A DNA stretch of 63,600 nucleotides from Paenibacillaceae bacterium (GTDB lineage Bacteria > Bacillota > Clostridia > Lachnospirales > Lachnospiraceae), in NCBI GenBank assembly GCA_015057715.1, contig SVDS01000012.1, forward strand, positions 1 to 63,600, read 5' to 3'. Below are positions 25,717 through 34,169 of the stretch, piece after piece (the first letter of the stretch is position 1; every line of letters begins with the position of its first letter). A program made the translations under genes and the position numbers. The notes beneath the pieces are model-generated. The model worked only from the letters and a program-made list of their open reading frames with translations, was not told the origin of the DNA and made no database searches.

Positions 25717-26049
25717 ATGAATGTAACGATGATCTCAGATTTGCTGGAAACGCTCATGATCGTAGGGTTTGGTTTATCCTGGCCGTTTTCCGTTTACAAA
25801 TCTTATGTATCAAAAACAGCCAAAGGCAAGAGCCTTCAGTTTGAATTTTTTATATGGCTGGGATATATCTTTGGCATTGCAAGGAAGTTTCTTCAGTATC
25901 AATATGCATCCAATTACGACTGGCTGTTCTTTCTTTCCTGGTTTTTCTATGTGCTTAACTTTGCTGAGATATCATTTGATATGTGGCTTTATGGAAGAAA
26001 TGTAAAATTAGATAAGGTTAGAGAGGCAGAAACTGCAGACTTATTGTGA
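25717..26049 (+). CDS. Small membrane protein resembling a single SemiSWEET/PQ-loop unit
   Basis: A 110-residue protein with three predicted helices (about 7-23, 43-60 and 67-88). The first helix ends in GLSWPFSVYKSYVSKTAKGKS, like the proline-containing first helix and S-x-KS-x-S loop of PQ-loop/SemiSWEET proteins, but I cannot identify a family with confidence. It has a GGGGG ribosome site and lies 21 bases after the CoA-transferases at the end of the operon, so it may move a substrate or product (such as 4-hydroxybutyrate) or be accessory. A GC-rich hairpin follows. Confidence 0.6.
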   Translation: MNVTMISDLLETLMIVGFGLSWPFSVYKSYVSKTAKGKSLQFEFFIWLGYIFGIARKFLQYQYASNYDWLFFLSWFFYVLNFAEISFDMWLYGRNVKLDKVREAETADLL

Positions 26050-26068
26050 CATGCTCCACTGCGTCAGG

Positions 26069-26089
26069 GACCCGGGGTGTCCCCGGGTC
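26069..26089. other. GC-rich perfect hairpin between convergent genes
   Basis: GACCCGGGG-TGT-CCCCGGGTC forms a 9-bp all-paired stem with a 3-base loop, the most GC-rich element in the region. It lies between the membrane-protein gene and the converging nifU-like gene. It lacks a T run on either side, so it may end transcription inefficiently, stabilise 3' ends or be a structural element. Confidence 0.6.
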
Positions 26090-26112
26090 AGAATGATAGG
26101 CTTTGTTTCCCT

Positions 26113-26400
26113 CTAGATTTTATGGTTCAGAATCTTATGGGCCATATCAATTAATTCCGGATTGATTTCTTCTACCAGAATGACGTCCTGAATGGAAGGA
26201 AAAGCAGACTGGACTTCGGCGGTGATCAGTTCCTCATTGGTACTGTGGGCAGCCGGGCAGCCGGAACATTTTCCAGTTAACTTTACCTTTAAAACATGAT
26301 CTTCCAGGCTTTGTATCAATACATCGCCATTGTGCTCAGCTAATGCCGGACGCACTTTTGTATCAAGAATCGCTTCTATTTGTTGAATTGTGATCTCCAT
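26113..26400 (-). CDS. NifU C-terminal-domain protein (Fe-S cluster scaffold)
   Basis: A 95-residue NifU/NfuA-type domain that holds a transient [4Fe-4S] cluster and delivers it to apo-enzymes. The CxxC pair is in LTGKCSGCPAAHST, and the preceding IEAILDTKVRPAL helix and NGDVLIQ strand are typical. The ATG at 26400 follows AGGAGGG; a longer frame upstream adds 17 residues without need. It is encoded on the opposite strand between the two halves of the butyrate region, where several oxygen-sensitive Fe-S enzymes need clusters, though it may serve the cell generally. Confidence 0.88.
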   Translation of the reverse strand: MEITIQQIEAILDTKVRPALAEHNGDVLIQSLEDHVLKVKLTGKCSGCPAAHSTNEELITAEVQSAFPSIQDVILVEEINPELIDMAHKILNHKI

Positions 26401-26514
26401 TGGTAACCCTCCTATGCCTTGTAGTTTAACAGCGGGCAGACGGTTTGTCAATTGATGCCATGATATGAAAACTTGATGGATAAAGATAAAAAATGATTAG
26501 AAAGAAGTAGTGGT

Positions 26515-27405
26515 ATGACTGCAAATTTTGAACATTACAAGATTTTTTATTACGTAGCAAAATATAAAAACCTTACCAGGGCAGCCAATGCCCTGGTGAC
26601 CAGCCAGCCATCAGTAACCTACTGCATGCAGAATCTTGAAAATATATTAGGGTGCAAGTTATTTATCCGTTCCAGAAAAGGGGTTACGCTGACTGCAGAA
26701 GGAGAAATGCTTTACAGTTATGTTGCACCTGCATGCCAGCAGCTGATACAGGGTGAGGAAAAACTGAGAGAACTCCTGGGAGAGCAGCATGAGTACATCA
26801 ATGTGGGGGCTACACAGATGGCTATGCTTTCTTACCTGGTAGCCAGCTTAAAGCAGTTCCAGGAGCAGTATATCCAGGTGAAAATAAATATTTTTAACTA
26901 TAATACGCCCCAGACTCTCAATGAGCTGAAAGCCGGAAAGATCGATCTGGCAATTATCACTACACCCTTTGACCATGAACAGTCATTAAAAGTGGTTAAG
27001 GTAAAGGATTTTAACAGCGTACTGGTGGGCGGCCCTATATACAAAGAGTATGCGGGAAGGGTTGTTTATCTGGAAGAGGTGGGAAAACTGCCGCTAATCA
27101 CCATGTCTGAAAACACCACCACATTTCAATTTTTTCAGGAATTTTATCGCTCCTGCGGTCTGACCATGCGTCCATCCATTGAGGTAGCGTCCATGGATCT
27201 GATTCTCCCGATTATCCTTAAGAATCTTGGGATCGGGTTTGTGCCGGAGGAATTTGCGCGGCCTCTGGTTGAAAAGGGGGAAATTGTGGAGATAAATCTG
27301 TATGAGCAGATACCCCAGCGGGACATATGCATTGTCAGTGACAGCAAACGGCCTTTGAGCGCAGCCGCAAAGAAGCTGCAGTGTATGCTGGAATCCCGGG
27401 AATAG
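26515..27405 (+). CDS. LysR-family transcriptional regulator heading the lux-like operon
   Basis: A 296-residue LysR protein. The HTH is HYKIFYYVAKYKNLTRAANALVTSQPSVTYCMQNLE, followed by an effector domain (about 90-290). It is a paralogue of the regulator at 17684, sharing the YYVA start, the VASxxxxxPxIxxxLGIGFxPEEFA stretch and a similar end. It points the same way as the MaoC-ACP-LuxE-LuxC block, whose first gene starts 20 bases downstream, an arrangement unlike the usual divergent LysR. It could control this block and perhaps the first 4-hydroxybutyrate operon as well. Confidence 0.9.
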   Translation: MTANFEHYKIFYYVAKYKNLTRAANALVTSQPSVTYCMQNLENILGCKLFIRSRKGVTLTAEGEMLYSYVAPACQQLIQGEEKLRELLGEQHEYINVGATQMAMLSYLVASLKQFQEQYIQVKINIFNYNTPQTLNELKAGKIDLAIITTPFDHEQSLKVVKVKDFNSVLVGGPIYKEYAGRVVYLEEVGKLPLITMSENTTTFQFFQEFYRSCGLTMRPSIEVASMDLILPIILKNLGIGFVPEEFARPLVEKGEIVEINLYEQIPQRDICIVSDSKRPLSAAAKKLQCMLESRE

Positions 27406-27425
27406 AATGATGGGGGAGGAATGAC

Positions 27426-28148
27426 ATGAAAATCGGAATTAAATTCTGCGGCGGCTGTAATCCGGTATATGACAGATGCAGCAGGGTCCGCAAATTCAGA
27501 GAAGCCAACCCTGTACATGAGTATATTACCTCAGATACAGCAGCTGTATGCGACATATGGATGGTGGTCTGCGGGTGCAGCCGCAGGTGCGCAGATGTGA
27601 GTAGTCTTAAGGATTGCAAAAAGGTGGTGCTTTTGTGGGATGAGACGGGGTTTATACGTCTGGAACAGGAGATCCGGGCTGAGGATAGAAGCTCTCCCTC
27701 TGGCAATCGGGAAAAGAAAGTTCTCCACCTCCATGAGAAGGCAGTGAGACGGCGGCTGGTGACCAGCAAGGATGTACATAGCTTTGCAGCGCTTACAGGA
27801 GATGAAAGCCTGCTGCATCTGGATACTGGATTTGCAGAAATGGCTGGTTTTAAACGTCCTCCGGTTCACGGCATGTTTCTGGATTCTCTGGTTTCCTCTG
27901 TCATGGGAACGGAGCTTCCTGGCAGCGGCACGTTGTATATGGAACATGCCACCAGATTCATCCGCCCGGTTTATCAGGGCGATACCATAGAAATTACAGT
28001 GGAATTCCTCTCTTATGAGGAACGGGATGACTGCTATGTGGGATTATTTCGGGGAACCTGCAAAAATCAGTACGGGGAACGGGTGTTGACGTCCAGCTGC
28101 AGCCAGATGATGATGAAATGCTTATTCACAGCAACCGGACCTGTTTGA
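27426..28148 (+). CDS. Fusion of an unrecognised cysteine-rich N-terminal domain to a MaoC-like hydratase domain
   Basis: 240 residues. The C-terminal half (about 105-235) is a MaoC/R-specific enoyl-CoA hydratase hot-dog domain: VTSKDVHSFAALTGDESLLHLD, then a GFKRPPVHGMFLDSLVSSVMG stretch holding the usual His, and HATRFIRPVYQGDTIEI. Such enzymes hydrate trans-2-enoyl thioesters to R-3-hydroxyacyl thioesters. The first ~75 residues (IGIKFCGGCNPVYDRC, with Cys8, Cys11, Cys18 and a later CGCSRRC) are a small cysteine-rich domain I cannot name; similar CGGCN starts occur in other clostridial proteins. It has a GGGGGAGG site, 20 bases after lysR, and directly precedes the ACP gene. Confidence 0.75.
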   Translation: MKIGIKFCGGCNPVYDRCSRVRKFREANPVHEYITSDTAAVCDIWMVVCGCSRRCADVSSLKDCKKVVLLWDETGFIRLEQEIRAEDRSSPSGNREKKVLHLHEKAVRRRLVTSKDVHSFAALTGDESLLHLDTGFAEMAGFKRPPVHGMFLDSLVSSVMGTELPGSGTLYMEHATRFIRPVYQGDTIEITVEFLSYEERDDCYVGLFRGTCKNQYGERVLTSSCSQMMMKCLFTATGPV

Positions 28149-28184
28149 AGGATTCAATGCCACCTCAGAGGAAAGGATCAGACG

Positions 28185-28421
28185 ATGACCAATTTGGAAA
28201 AATATGATCAGTTGTTTATAAAGGATTTAAGAGTAAAAAAGGAAGATTTAGAAAATTTAAAATATAGGGGAATCAGTGCCTGGGATTCCATGGGACATAT
28301 GGATCTGGTCACAGATCTGGAAGAAGTGTTTGATATTCACTTTAATACTGCAGATGTTATGAACTTTTCTTCCTATGAAAAAGGGAAAGAGATAATGAAA
28401 AAATATGGTGTGGTGATTTAA
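28185..28421 (+). CDS. Acyl carrier protein
   Basis: A 78-residue acidic four-helix carrier. The phosphopantetheine attachment serine is Ser35 in AWDSMGHMDLV, and the helix after it (DLEEVFDIHF) matches the partner-binding helix of ACPs. It would carry an acyl chain as a thioester for its neighbours. It is not beside fatty-acid synthesis genes; instead it is followed by LuxE- and LuxC-like genes, so a dedicated carrier for acid activation and reduction is likely. A purine-rich ribosome site precedes the ATG. Confidence 0.92.
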   Translation: MTNLEKYDQLFIKDLRVKKEDLENLKYRGISAWDSMGHMDLVTDLEEVFDIHFNTADVMNFSSYEKGKEIMKKYGVVI

Positions 28422-28465
28422 GAATCATGATTGGAAAAATGTCTGAAGAAAAGGGGAAGATTGAC

Positions 28466-29539
28466 ATGGATTATGAAATGATTCTGGCAAGGAAACCATA
28501 TTCCCTTTGCAGGGCAGAAAAAAGGGAATTGTTCAGTAAATGGCTGACAGAACTGACAGAATACCACAGACAGCATTGCCTGCCATATGAGAAGCTGTTA
28601 AAAGCTCTGGAAATTCCTTCAGGCAGAAGCATGGAGGAAGAGGAAATCCCCATGCTCCCAATTGGTCTTTTTAAGAGTATGGAACTGATGAGCGTACCAC
28701 CAGGTCATATTTTTAAAACTATGACCTCCTCCGGAACAAAAGGGCAGGAGGTATCAAAGGTTTTTCTGGATACAGACACTGCCAGATACCAGCAGCTTGC
28801 ACTGGCGGGCATAGGGGAAGATTTCTTTGGAGGTCAACGGCTTCCGCTTCTTGTGATCGACAGTCCGGATGTATTGAAGGACAGGGTGATGTTTTCTGCC
28901 AGAGGGGCGGGGATACTGGGATTTTCTATTTTTTCCTCCCACATATGCTATGCTCTCACCAGTGACATGGAGTTGGATATGGAGTCTGTTGAAGAGTTCC
29001 TGAAACGATATAAAGACACAGGGATACTTGTCTTTGGATTTACATACATAATCTGGAAATACTTCTACGAAGTCCTTGCAAGACAGGGAAAGAAGCTGGA
29101 ACTGGAAAATGCTGTCCTTGTCCATGGAGGAGGCTGGAAGAAGCTGATAAGCCAGTCGGTTTCTTCCGATGAGTTTAAAAAGCGGATTTATTCGGTGACA
29201 GGGATCAGCCGCATCCATAATTATTATGGAATGGCCGAACAGACAGGCTGCATTTACATGGAATGCCAATGCGGCAATCTTCATGCCAGTGTTTATTCGG
29301 ATATTATAACAAGAAGGGCAGTGGATTTTACTCCCTGTGAATACGGGGAAAAGGGCATCATCCAGATTTTATCCCCTCTGCCCCGGTCCTATCCGGGACA
29401 TTCCATACTCACAGAGGATGAAGGGATTATCATAGGCGAAGATGACTGCCTGTGCGGACGCCTGGGGAAATATTTTAAGGTGACAGGGAGAATCAAACAT
29501 GCCCCGGTCAGGGGGTGCAGTGATACCTATGAAGGATGA
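28466..29539 (+). CDS. LuxE-type acyl-protein synthetase
   Basis: A 357-residue member of the LuxE family (adenylate-forming, PF04443), which activates a carboxylic acid as acyl-AMP and passes it to a protein cysteine or carrier. The nucleotide-binding motif MTSSGTKGQEVSKVFLD and the HNYYGMAEQTGCIYMEC region with the terminal CLCGRLGKYFKVTGR are family landmarks. I chose the ATG at 28466 because AAGGGGA lies eight bases before it; an in-frame ATG at 28427 would add 13 residues but has no site. The last 41 bases overlap the LuxC-like gene. No luxAB is present, so the aldehyde produced is not for light. Confidence 0.88.
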   Translation: MDYEMILARKPYSLCRAEKRELFSKWLTELTEYHRQHCLPYEKLLKALEIPSGRSMEEEEIPMLPIGLFKSMELMSVPPGHIFKTMTSSGTKGQEVSKVFLDTDTARYQQLALAGIGEDFFGGQRLPLLVIDSPDVLKDRVMFSARGAGILGFSIFSSHICYALTSDMELDMESVEEFLKRYKDTGILVFGFTYIIWKYFYEVLARQGKKLELENAVLVHGGGWKKLISQSVSSDEFKKRIYSVTGISRIHNYYGMAEQTGCIYMECQCGNLHASVYSDIITRRAVDFTPCEYGEKGIIQILSPLPRSYPGHSILTEDEGIIIGEDDCLCGRLGKYFKVTGRIKHAPVRGCSDTYEG

Positions 29540-30719
29540 AGTGGTTATTCTGGCAGGGGTAAGACAGCCGGAGACAGAGCCGTGGGAACCCTTTGCAGTC
29601 CCGGTACTGGATTTTCTGGGGCAGCTGTCCAGGGAAATACGCAGGGAGAGAAGACAAAATGAACAGCTGGCGGCCTTTGGTTTCTGGTGCCGCAGATCCC
29701 ATATGGAGGAATTCAGAATACGGTATGAAGACGGGCGTTTTCGTCTGGGCAGGGGAGTAGTTTTTCACATTCCAGCCGCAAATGTTCCGGTATTGTTTGG
29801 CTACAGCCTTGTCATGGGTTTGTTGGCAGGCAACAGCTGTTCTGTCCGTATCTCTTCTAAAAGCCGGGAGCAGGATCAAATCCTGTGCCGCATCCTGGAT
29901 CGAATTCTGACGCGCCCTGAATATAAGGGGATGAGGAGACGGATCTCTGTCTTTTCCAGCCGGAGGGATTCTCTGGCAGTGAGAGAAGCGCTTTCGGCCT
30001 GTGCAGGCTGTGTGGTGTGGGGCGGTGACCGGACTATATCGGAAATCAGATCCATGCTCATCAGGCCAGATGCGGTGCAGCTGAATTTTCCGGACCGGTA
30101 TTCCATTTCCATCCTGGATACCTTGCAGCTGGGATATATGACAGAGGAGGAATTAAAGAATCTCGCCCACAGGTTTTATAACGACACCTATCTTTTGGAT
30201 CAGAATGCCTGTTCCAGCCCTGTATTTGTCATATGGAATCAGAAAGAAGAATCGAAAGAAGCTCAGAACGCCAGAGAGCGCTGGTGGAATGCAGTTGCTG
30301 AGGAAGCCCGGTCTTATGATCTGACAGCCCATAAAGCAATGGCTAAATATGAACTGCTGTGCAAATATGCAATGACTATGGATGAAGAAACAAAGATCAG
30401 TCGTTACTGGAACCGCCTGTATACAATAGAGGTGCAGGGAATTCCTTCAGACACTGATCAGCTTCGGGGGGCTTTTGGTATGTTTTTCGAATACCGGGGA
30501 GACTGGAGAAAGGCTCTCACCCGTCTGGCATCAGGCCGTCTCCAGACCATAGCATATCATGGAATAGAGGAACAGGAAATAGTAGATTTTGTATTAAAAA
30601 ATCATCTCTTTGGAGTCCATCGGATCGTGCCGGCCGGACGGGCGGCGGATATGGATCCTGTATGGGATGGCCAGGATTTTATCGCTGTGCTGTCCAGACA
30701 GATCGGAAGGGAGGCGTAA
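29499..30719 (+). CDS. LuxC-type acyl-CoA/acyl-protein reductase
   Basis: A 406-residue member of the LuxC family (an aldehyde dehydrogenase relative), which reduces an activated acyl group to the aldehyde with NADPH. The catalytic cysteine is Cys238 in DQNACSSPVFV, preceded by the cofactor region HIPAANVPVLFGYSLVMGLLAGN and the CVVWGGDRTI segment. The ATG at 29499 has GGGAG eight bases upstream and gives a 41-base overlap with luxE; an ATG at 29529 would leave an 11-base overlap. Such overlaps indicate the LuxE-LuxC pair is made in equal amounts, as in reductase complexes. The chain length used is not readable. Confidence 0.88.
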   Translation: MPRSGGAVIPMKDEVVILAGVRQPETEPWEPFAVPVLDFLGQLSREIRRERRQNEQLAAFGFWCRRSHMEEFRIRYEDGRFRLGRGVVFHIPAANVPVLFGYSLVMGLLAGNSCSVRISSKSREQDQILCRILDRILTRPEYKGMRRRISVFSSRRDSLAVREALSACAGCVVWGGDRTISEIRSMLIRPDAVQLNFPDRYSISILDTLQLGYMTEEELKNLAHRFYNDTYLLDQNACSSPVFVIWNQKEESKEAQNARERWWNAVAEEARSYDLTAHKAMAKYELLCKYAMTMDEETKISRYWNRLYTIEVQGIPSDTDQLRGAFGMFFEYRGDWRKALTRLASGRLQTIAYHGIEEQEIVDFVLKNHLFGVHRIVPAGRAADMDPVWDGQDFIAVLSRQIGREA

Positions 30720-30720
30720 G

Positions 30721-32160
30721 ATGCATTTGTTTGATAAGGAAAAGATATATGGTGACAGAATTCTGGCAGTGGATGACAAGGACAGAAAGGTTACATATGA
30801 TCAGCTGGACACATTTTCAGGAGAACTTTACAGTAAAGTCGGTGGGAAAAAACTGATTTTTATTCTCTGTGAGAATACCATAGAGTCACTGTTTGGTTAT
30901 CTTGCCTGTCTGAAAACCGGCATTGTTCCTCTGATGCTGGAAAGCCGTATCCACCCAAGCCTGTTAAATAGTCTCATAAGGGAGTATCACCCCGCCTTTC
31001 TCTACGTCCCGGAAACCTGTACTGAGAAGGTAGAAGGCAGCGAAGTTATATGGCAGTTTGGCAGTTACTGCCTTTGCAGAAGAAATGAAAAACTGCTCCC
31101 AGCCCTGTATTGTGAACTATCCCTTCTGCTGACTACATCAGGAAGTACAGGTAGCCCCAAGCTGGTCAGGCAAAGCAGCGGGAATATTGATGCCAATGGA
31201 AAATCCATTGCCTCCTATCTGGAGATTGATGTCAATGAGCGGCCAATCACCACATTGCCTATGAATTATACATATGGTCTTTCCATAATTAACAGCCATG
31301 TTTTAATGGGTTGCACACTTTTGATCACCAAATATGGAGTGCTGGAGCCGGCCTTCTGGGATTTCGCAAGAAAGAACAGGGCTTCATCACTTGCCGGTGT
31401 ACCCTACACATATCAGATTTTAAAACGGATTGGGTTTATGGAAATGGATCTGCCGGATTTAAAAACCATGACACAGGCAGGCGGTAAGCTGCCACCCAGT
31501 CTCCACAAAGAATTTGCATTATACGCCAAACGGACCAACAGGAAATTCATTGTTATGTACGGTCAGACGGAAGCGACGGCGAGAATGGGGTATCTTCCAG
31601 CTGATAAATCACTGGAGAAATGCGGAAGCATGGGGATTGCCATACCAGGCGGCAGATTCTGGCTGGAGGATGAACAGGGAAATGAGATCATAGAGCCAGA
31701 CATACCGGGAGAACTGGTATACCAGGGAAAGAATGTAACCCTTGGTTACGCCTGTTGCAAAGACGACCTTAGTAAAAAGGATGAATGGAAGGGCGTTCTG
31801 CATACCGGGGATATAGCCAGGCGGGACAGCGAAGGGTATTATTTTATAACAGGCAGAAAAAAACGTTTTATCAAAGTGTCTGGCAGCAGGGTGAATCTGG
31901 ATGAAGTGGAACGTCTTTTGAAGGAACAATATGAAGGAATTGATTTTGCATGTGTGGGAACCGATGACAATCTTACAATTTACACGGATTGCTCATCACC
32001 AGATGCAGGGAAGGTGATTTTGGATTACTTATACCGGGTAACTGGAATTGGCAGGGCAGCAGCTGTAAGGTATCGGAATAAAATCCCCAAAAATGAATCG
32101 GGAAAAACCCTGTACCAGGAACTGGAAACAACAGCTGATAACAGAATGGAATGTAAATAA
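30721..32160 (+). CDS. AMP-forming acyl ligase (ANL superfamily)
   Basis: A 479-residue adenylate-forming enzyme. The P-loop is LLTTSGSTGSPKLVRQS, the A5 motif is VMYGQTEATARMGYL, and HTGDIARRDSEGYYFITGRKKRFIKVSGSRV spans A7-A8. The catalytic lysine is in KIPKNESGKTLYQEL near the end. It activates an acid with ATP and passes it to CoA or an ACP. The ATG at 30721 follows GGGAGGCGTAAG, one base after the LuxC-like stop. With LuxE and an ACP in the same operon, it is a second acid-activating enzyme, so the operon may load two different acids, or use this one to charge the ACP. Confidence 0.88.
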   Translation: MHLFDKEKIYGDRILAVDDKDRKVTYDQLDTFSGELYSKVGGKKLIFILCENTIESLFGYLACLKTGIVPLMLESRIHPSLLNSLIREYHPAFLYVPETCTEKVEGSEVIWQFGSYCLCRRNEKLLPALYCELSLLLTTSGSTGSPKLVRQSSGNIDANGKSIASYLEIDVNERPITTLPMNYTYGLSIINSHVLMGCTLLITKYGVLEPAFWDFARKNRASSLAGVPYTYQILKRIGFMEMDLPDLKTMTQAGGKLPPSLHKEFALYAKRTNRKFIVMYGQTEATARMGYLPADKSLEKCGSMGIAIPGGRFWLEDEQGNEIIEPDIPGELVYQGKNVTLGYACCKDDLSKKDEWKGVLHTGDIARRDSEGYYFITGRKKRFIKVSGSRVNLDEVERLLKEQYEGIDFACVGTDDNLTIYTDCSSPDAGKVILDYLYRVTGIGRAAAVRYRNKIPKNESGKTLYQELETTADNRMECK

Positions 32161-32197
32161 CGGCATTTATGCCGGTGTGTAAAAGGAGAAGCAGGAT

Positions 32198-33349
32198 ATG
32201 GATTTTACTTTATCAAAAAAACATCTTCTGGCACAATCGCTGTACAGAAGTTTCACTGAAAATGAGGTGAAGCCAATGGCGCATGAGGTGGACGAGAAAG
32301 AACTATTTCCCAGGGAAACCGTAGAAAAGATGGCCAGATGCGGGTTCATGGGAATACCGGTTCCAAAGGAGTACGGCGGGCAGGGCTGTGATGTATTATC
32401 TTACGTCATGTGCGTGGAGGAACTGGCAAAGGCATGCGGAACCACAGCAGTAATTTTGTCAGCCCATACTTCCCTTTGTATTGATCCCATTCTTACATAC
32501 GGGACAGAGCAGCAGAAACAAAACTATATCCCTGATCTGGCGGCAGGCCGGAAGCTTGGAGCGTTTGCACTGACAGAACCGGGGGCTGGAACCGATGCTC
32601 AGGGCCAACAGACAAAAGCAGTTCTGGACGGTGAACAATGGGTAATTAACGGCTCCAAGTGCTTTATTACCAATGGAAAGGAAGCAGATGTCTATATCAT
32701 CATAGCGGTGACAGGGACCGTTGAAAAGCGGGGGAAAAAATCAAAGGAAATATCTGCTTTTATTGTGGAAAAAGGAACACCCGGCTTCTCATTCGGAACC
32801 AAGGAAAAGAAGATGGGTATCAGGGGGTCTGCCACTTATGAACTTATATTTGATGATTGCAGAATACCAAAGGAAAATCTTCTGGGAATCAAGGGGAAGG
32901 GGTTTGGTATTGCCATGCATACACTGGACGGCGGAAGAATCGGCATTGCCGCTCAGGCTCTCGGTCTTGCAGAAGGGGCTTTTGAATCCGCTGTAAAATA
33001 TGTGAAAGAAAGAAAACAGTTTGGGCGTGCGCTGGGACAGTTCCAGAATACCCAGTTTCAGCTGGCGGAAATGGCCACCAGGATTGAAGCAGCAAAAATG
33101 CTGGTATACAAAGCCGCTTTTGCGAAGGAAACCCAGAAGACATACAGTGTAGAGGCTGCGAAGGCCAAATTATATGCAGCAAAGACTGCCATGGAAGTAA
33201 CGGAAAAAGCGGTTCAGCTCCATGGAGGTTATGGTTATATCCGCGAATATGATGTGGAACGAATGATGCGTGATGCGAAAATTACGGAGATATACGAGGG
33301 AACAAGCGAGGTACAGCTTATGGTGATTTCCAGCGACGTGCTAAAATAA
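32198..33349 (+). CDS. bcd: Acyl-CoA dehydrogenase, butyryl-CoA dehydrogenase type
   Basis: A 383-residue FAD enzyme of short-chain acyl-CoA dehydrogenase type. Signatures are LTEPGAGTDA, the FITNGKEADVYIII block and the catalytic glutamate in ITEIYEGTSEVQ near the C-terminus. In clostridia this enzyme with EtfAB reduces crotonyl-CoA to butyryl-CoA, coupled by electron bifurcation to ferredoxin reduction. The genes etfB and etfA follow directly, and 4-hydroxybutyryl-CoA dehydratase upstream makes its substrate, so crotonyl-CoA is the expected substrate here. Whether it acts instead on a lux-module intermediate is open. Confidence 0.92.
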   Translation: MDFTLSKKHLLAQSLYRSFTENEVKPMAHEVDEKELFPRETVEKMARCGFMGIPVPKEYGGQGCDVLSYVMCVEELAKACGTTAVILSAHTSLCIDPILTYGTEQQKQNYIPDLAAGRKLGAFALTEPGAGTDAQGQQTKAVLDGEQWVINGSKCFITNGKEADVYIIIAVTGTVEKRGKKSKEISAFIVEKGTPGFSFGTKEKKMGIRGSATYELIFDDCRIPKENLLGIKGKGFGIAMHTLDGGRIGIAAQALGLAEGAFESAVKYVKERKQFGRALGQFQNTQFQLAEMATRIEAAKMLVYKAAFAKETQKTYSVEAAKAKLYAAKTAMEVTEKAVQLHGGYGYIREYDVERMMRDAKITEIYEGTSEVQLMVISSDVLK

Positions 33350-33361
33350 GGAGGATACATA

Positions 33362-34144
33362 GTGAATATTGTTGTTTGCATAAAACAGGTGCCTGATACA
33401 AAAGGCGGTGTAAAATTTAATCCGGACGGGACACTTGACAGAAGTGCCATGCTGGCAATCATGAATCCGGACGATAAGGCGGGTCTTGAGGCGGCGCTTA
33501 AATTAAAAGACCAGTACGGCGCAAAGGTGACAGTTATCACCATGGGTCTTCCCAAAGCAGATGAGGTTTTAAGAGAAGCTCTGGCAATGGGGGCAGACAA
33601 CGGAATTCTTGTCACAGACCGGGTACTGGGAGGCGCAGATACATGGGCAACCTCCTCCACATTGGCAGGAGCACTGAAAAGACTTGACTATGATCTGATT
33701 ATTACCGGACGCCAGGCCATTGACGGCGACACAGCCCAGGTGGGACCCCAGTTATCCGAGCATCTTGACATCCCGGTCATCTCCTATGTACAGAATTTAA
33801 GGATCGATGGGGAATATGTGGTTGCAGAGCGTCAGTTTGAGGACCGATACCATCTGCTCCGGGCAAAGATGCCGTGCTTAATTACCGCTCTTTCTGAGCT
33901 TAACCCTCCCCGGTACATGACGCCGGGCGGCATATTTGATGCCTATGGTGCAGAGCTTACCGTGTGGGGAAGACAGGATTTAAAAGAGGTTGATGACAGC
34001 AATATTGGTCTGAAAGGTTCTCCCACCCAGATTGCAAAGGCATCTGACAAAGTGAGAAAGGGTGCAGGAGAGGTTGTGAATCTGGACATTCCGGAGTCAG
34101 TTGACTATATTATGAACAAACTAAGAGAAAGACATATCATCTAA
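33362..34144 (+). CDS. etfB: Electron transfer flavoprotein, beta subunit
   Basis: A 260-residue EtfB. The N-terminus NIVVCIKQVPDTKGGVKFNPDGTL, the ALAMGADNGILVTD stretch and the nucleotide-binding TGRQAIDGDTAQVGP are standard. In bifurcating complexes EtfB binds the NADH-facing flavin. The start is a GTG at 33362, after AAGGAGGATACAT. It lies 12 bases after bcd and is followed by etfA after one base, forming the bcd-etfB-etfA unit of butyrate producers. Confidence 0.95.
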   Translation: MNIVVCIKQVPDTKGGVKFNPDGTLDRSAMLAIMNPDDKAGLEAALKLKDQYGAKVTVITMGLPKADEVLREALAMGADNGILVTDRVLGGADTWATSSTLAGALKRLDYDLIITGRQAIDGDTAQVGPQLSEHLDIPVISYVQNLRIDGEYVVAERQFEDRYHLLRAKMPCLITALSELNPPRYMTPGGIFDAYGAELTVWGRQDLKEVDDSNIGLKGSPTQIAKASDKVRKGAGEVVNLDIPESVDYIMNKLRERHII

Positions 34145-34169
34145 TATGGAAGGAAAAGAGGTGAATAAA

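Noticed and set aside
28185-30719. A bioluminescence operon
   Set aside because: LuxE- and LuxC-like genes are present, but luciferase genes (luxA, luxB) and luxD are absent from the window and the organism looks strictly anaerobic.
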